A stretch of 64,000 nucleotides of DNA, taken from NCBI RefSeq assembly GCF_030413615.1, contig NZ_CP129236.1, positions 2,898,001-2,962,000 on the forward strand, read 5' to 3'. Positions 62,953-64,000 of the stretch are shown here, piece by piece. The notes under the pieces were generated by a model. The model was not told the origin of the DNA, searched no databases, and worked only from the letters and a program-made list of their open reading frames with translations. Positions within the stretch are counted from its first letter, which is position 1; every line of letters starts with the position of its first letter. A program made the position numbers and the translations under genes. The DNA comes from Planococcus shixiaomingii. Lineage in GTDB: Bacteria > Bacillota > Bacilli > Bacillales_A > Planococcaceae.

Positions 62953-63222
62953 CTATCCGATTAGCTGAGGAAGTTGCTGGAACAAATTTCTCGTGTAATC
63001 CAAGAGAATCGTCAGCATCCATGGACCGAATATTATTATTGACAAGAATACAGCCAAAATTTTCGGGACAAATGCTAAAGTTTGTTCCTGAATTTGGGTC
63101 ATGGCCTGAAAAATACTGACAATCAACCCTACTCCTAATGCGACCAACAGCATTGGCGCGGATAGGATAAGAATTGTATAGATAGATTGCTCTGCCAGTT
63201 TCAATACCGTATCTGGAGTCAT
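62953..63222 (-). CDS. fliQ: flagellar export protein FliQ
   Basis: An 89-residue protein with two transmembrane helices (about 14-39 and 50-73) and the family motif ALGVGLIVSIFQAMTQIQEQTLAFVPKILAV between them. It is the usual length for FliQ and part of the FliPQR export pore. Confidence 0.96.
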   Translation of the reverse strand: MTPDTVLKLAEQSIYTILILSAPMLLVALGVGLIVSIFQAMTQIQEQTLAFVPKILAVFLSIIIFGPWMLTILLDYTRNLFQQLPQLIG

Positions 63223-63239
63223 ATCGTTCTTCCCTTCAG

Positions 63240-63929
63240 TTAAAAGCTGACAAGCAGCGATTCAATTATTAAATACCAGCCGTCCACCAGGACAAATAAT
63301 AAGATTTTAAACGGCAGCGAAATCATGACTGGCGGAAGCATCATCATCCCCATGGCCATGAGTGTACTCGCCACTACCATATCGATGACCAAAAATGGAA
63401 TGAAAATAACAAATCCTATTTGGAATGCCGTTTTTAATTCACTGATCGCAAACGCTGGAATAAGTGCAGTGAATGGAATTTCTTCAATACTATCCGGTTT
63501 TTCAAGACCAGCGTATTTGAAAAACAAAGCCAAGTCTTTCTCGCGTGTATGCTCTGCCATAAATTCCTTGATCGGAAGAGAAGCTGCATCCAATGCTGCT
63601 TGCTGGGAAGTTTCGCCGTCCAGGTAAGGCTGCAAAGCGGTTTCGTTGATTTCGTTCATAACTGGCGACATGATGAAAAATGTTAAAAATAAGGCAAGGC
63701 CGACAAGCACTTGGTTCGGGGGCATCGACTGCGTGCCTAAGCCCGTTCGGACAAAGGACAAGACGATGATAATACGTGTAAAGCTTGTTACCATGATTAA
63801 TATGGCTGGAGCCAATGACAATATCGTCAATAAGGCAAAAAGCTGAAGGGTAGTTGAAACATCCCCAGGTGCATCGCTGCCAAAATCGACACCTGGAATA
63901 TTAATAGAAAGCAAAAGTTCCGGCATCAT
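63240..63929 (-). CDS. fliP: flagellar export protein FliP
   Basis: A 229-residue FliP with hydrophobic segments near residues 28-60 and 170-225, and the signatures SFTRIIIVLSFVRTGLGTQSMPPNQVLVGLALFLTFFIM near 49-87 and AFQIGFVIFIPFLVIDMVVASTLMAMGMMMLPPVMISLPFKILLFVLVDGW around 166-218 in outline. The first segment may serve as its signal sequence. Its ATG overlaps the fliO stop by 4 bp (ATGA). Confidence 0.96.
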   Translation of the reverse strand: MMPELLLSINIPGVDFGSDAPGDVSTTLQLFALLTILSLAPAILIMVTSFTRIIIVLSFVRTGLGTQSMPPNQVLVGLALFLTFFIMSPVMNEINETALQPYLDGETSQQAALDAASLPIKEFMAEHTREKDLALFFKYAGLEKPDSIEEIPFTALIPAFAISELKTAFQIGFVIFIPFLVIDMVVASTLMAMGMMMLPPVMISLPFKILLFVLVDGWYLIIESLLVSF

Positions 63930-64000
63930 GATGAACTACCTTCTTCTTTATCGTTTTTGTTCAAATCTTTAGCGACTTGTTCTTGCTTGAGTTTTTGTTT
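63926..64000 (-). CDS. fliO: C-terminal end of fliO (flagellar biosynthesis), partial
   Basis: Only the last 24 codons and the TGA stop are inside the window. The encoded tail (KQKLKQEQVAKDLNKNDKEE) is charged and poorly conserved, as FliO tails usually are. The assignment rests on its position directly before fliP with a 4-bp overlap, the standard order in Bacillales. Confidence 0.7.
   Translation of the reverse strand, partial: KQKLKQEQVAKDLNKNDKEEGSSS

Overview
The window comes from a low-GC Gram-positive bacterium of the order Bacillales. Three things show this: wall teichoic acid genes of the Bacillus tag type, a flagellar operon ordered fliO-P-Q-R-flhB-flhA-flhF-flhG-sigD-swrB, and a class D sortase paired with an LPXTA acidic surface protein. 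Gene content and intergenic repeats look most like Planococcaceae (Planococcus and relatives), but that is an inference. There are no rRNA, tRNA or CRISPR loci and no recognisable insertion sequence.

Layout. (1) 1-7243: wall teichoic acid block, with tagF (cut by the left edge) divergent from tagD-tagB, then two tandem family 2 glycosyltransferases. (2) 7244-12064: an intergenic repeat element, an APC permease, a LysM polysaccharide deacetylase, a NlpC/P60-like hydrolase and galU. (3) 12453-35205: a large exopolysaccharide region read mostly on the minus strand. One unit holds a DegT-like PLP enzyme, a priming sugar transferase and three FemAB/GNAT-like transferases. A second, 12-kb unit holds two PaaK/CapK-like adenylating enzymes, a MurJ-type flippase, a UDP-sugar epimerase, a membrane protein that may be the polymerase, a UDP-sugar dehydrogenase, a second priming transferase, an ATP-grasp enzyme, a fourth FemAB-like protein and a GT4 glycosyltransferase. 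A threonine aldolase/YciI pair and an unknown membrane-anchored protein lie between the two units; a small unknown gene and a beta-helix carbohydrate enzyme lie beyond. (4) 35592-40614: a secreted subtilase with Ig-like repeats, a VanZ-like protein, and the LPXTA protein with its sortase. (5) 40894-43404: a small membrane protein, then an operon with a heme-monooxygenase-like protein, a split cobalamin-binding sensor and a PAS-like/STAS protein. (6) 43575-54162: a VanY-like carboxypeptidase, a VOC protein, glpK, an arylsulfotransferase lipoprotein, nhaC, a second VanZ-like protein, an amidase with a small partner, and a DUF2179 membrane protein. (7) 54408-64000: the distal flagellar export operon, ending with two PilZ genes and cut by the right edge inside fliO.

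How the genes work together. GalU would supply UDP-glucose for teichoic acid glycosylation and for uronic acid synthesis. The dehydrogenase and epimerase would make a UDP-hexuronic acid. The priming transferases would load a sugar phosphate on undecaprenyl phosphate, and the flippase and membrane protein would export and polymerise. The adenylating enzymes, ATP-grasp protein and FemAB-like proteins suggest that the polymer carries amide-linked acyl or aminoacyl groups. Three minus-strand promoters (both exopolysaccharide units and the beta-helix gene) share a 20-bp tandem motif with 11-bp periodicity, placed the same distance before a -10-like hexamer. This looks like the operator of one OmpR-family regulator. 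The cobalamin/STAS operon is the other striking feature, because its B12 domain carries the residue spacing of CarH-type photoreceptors.
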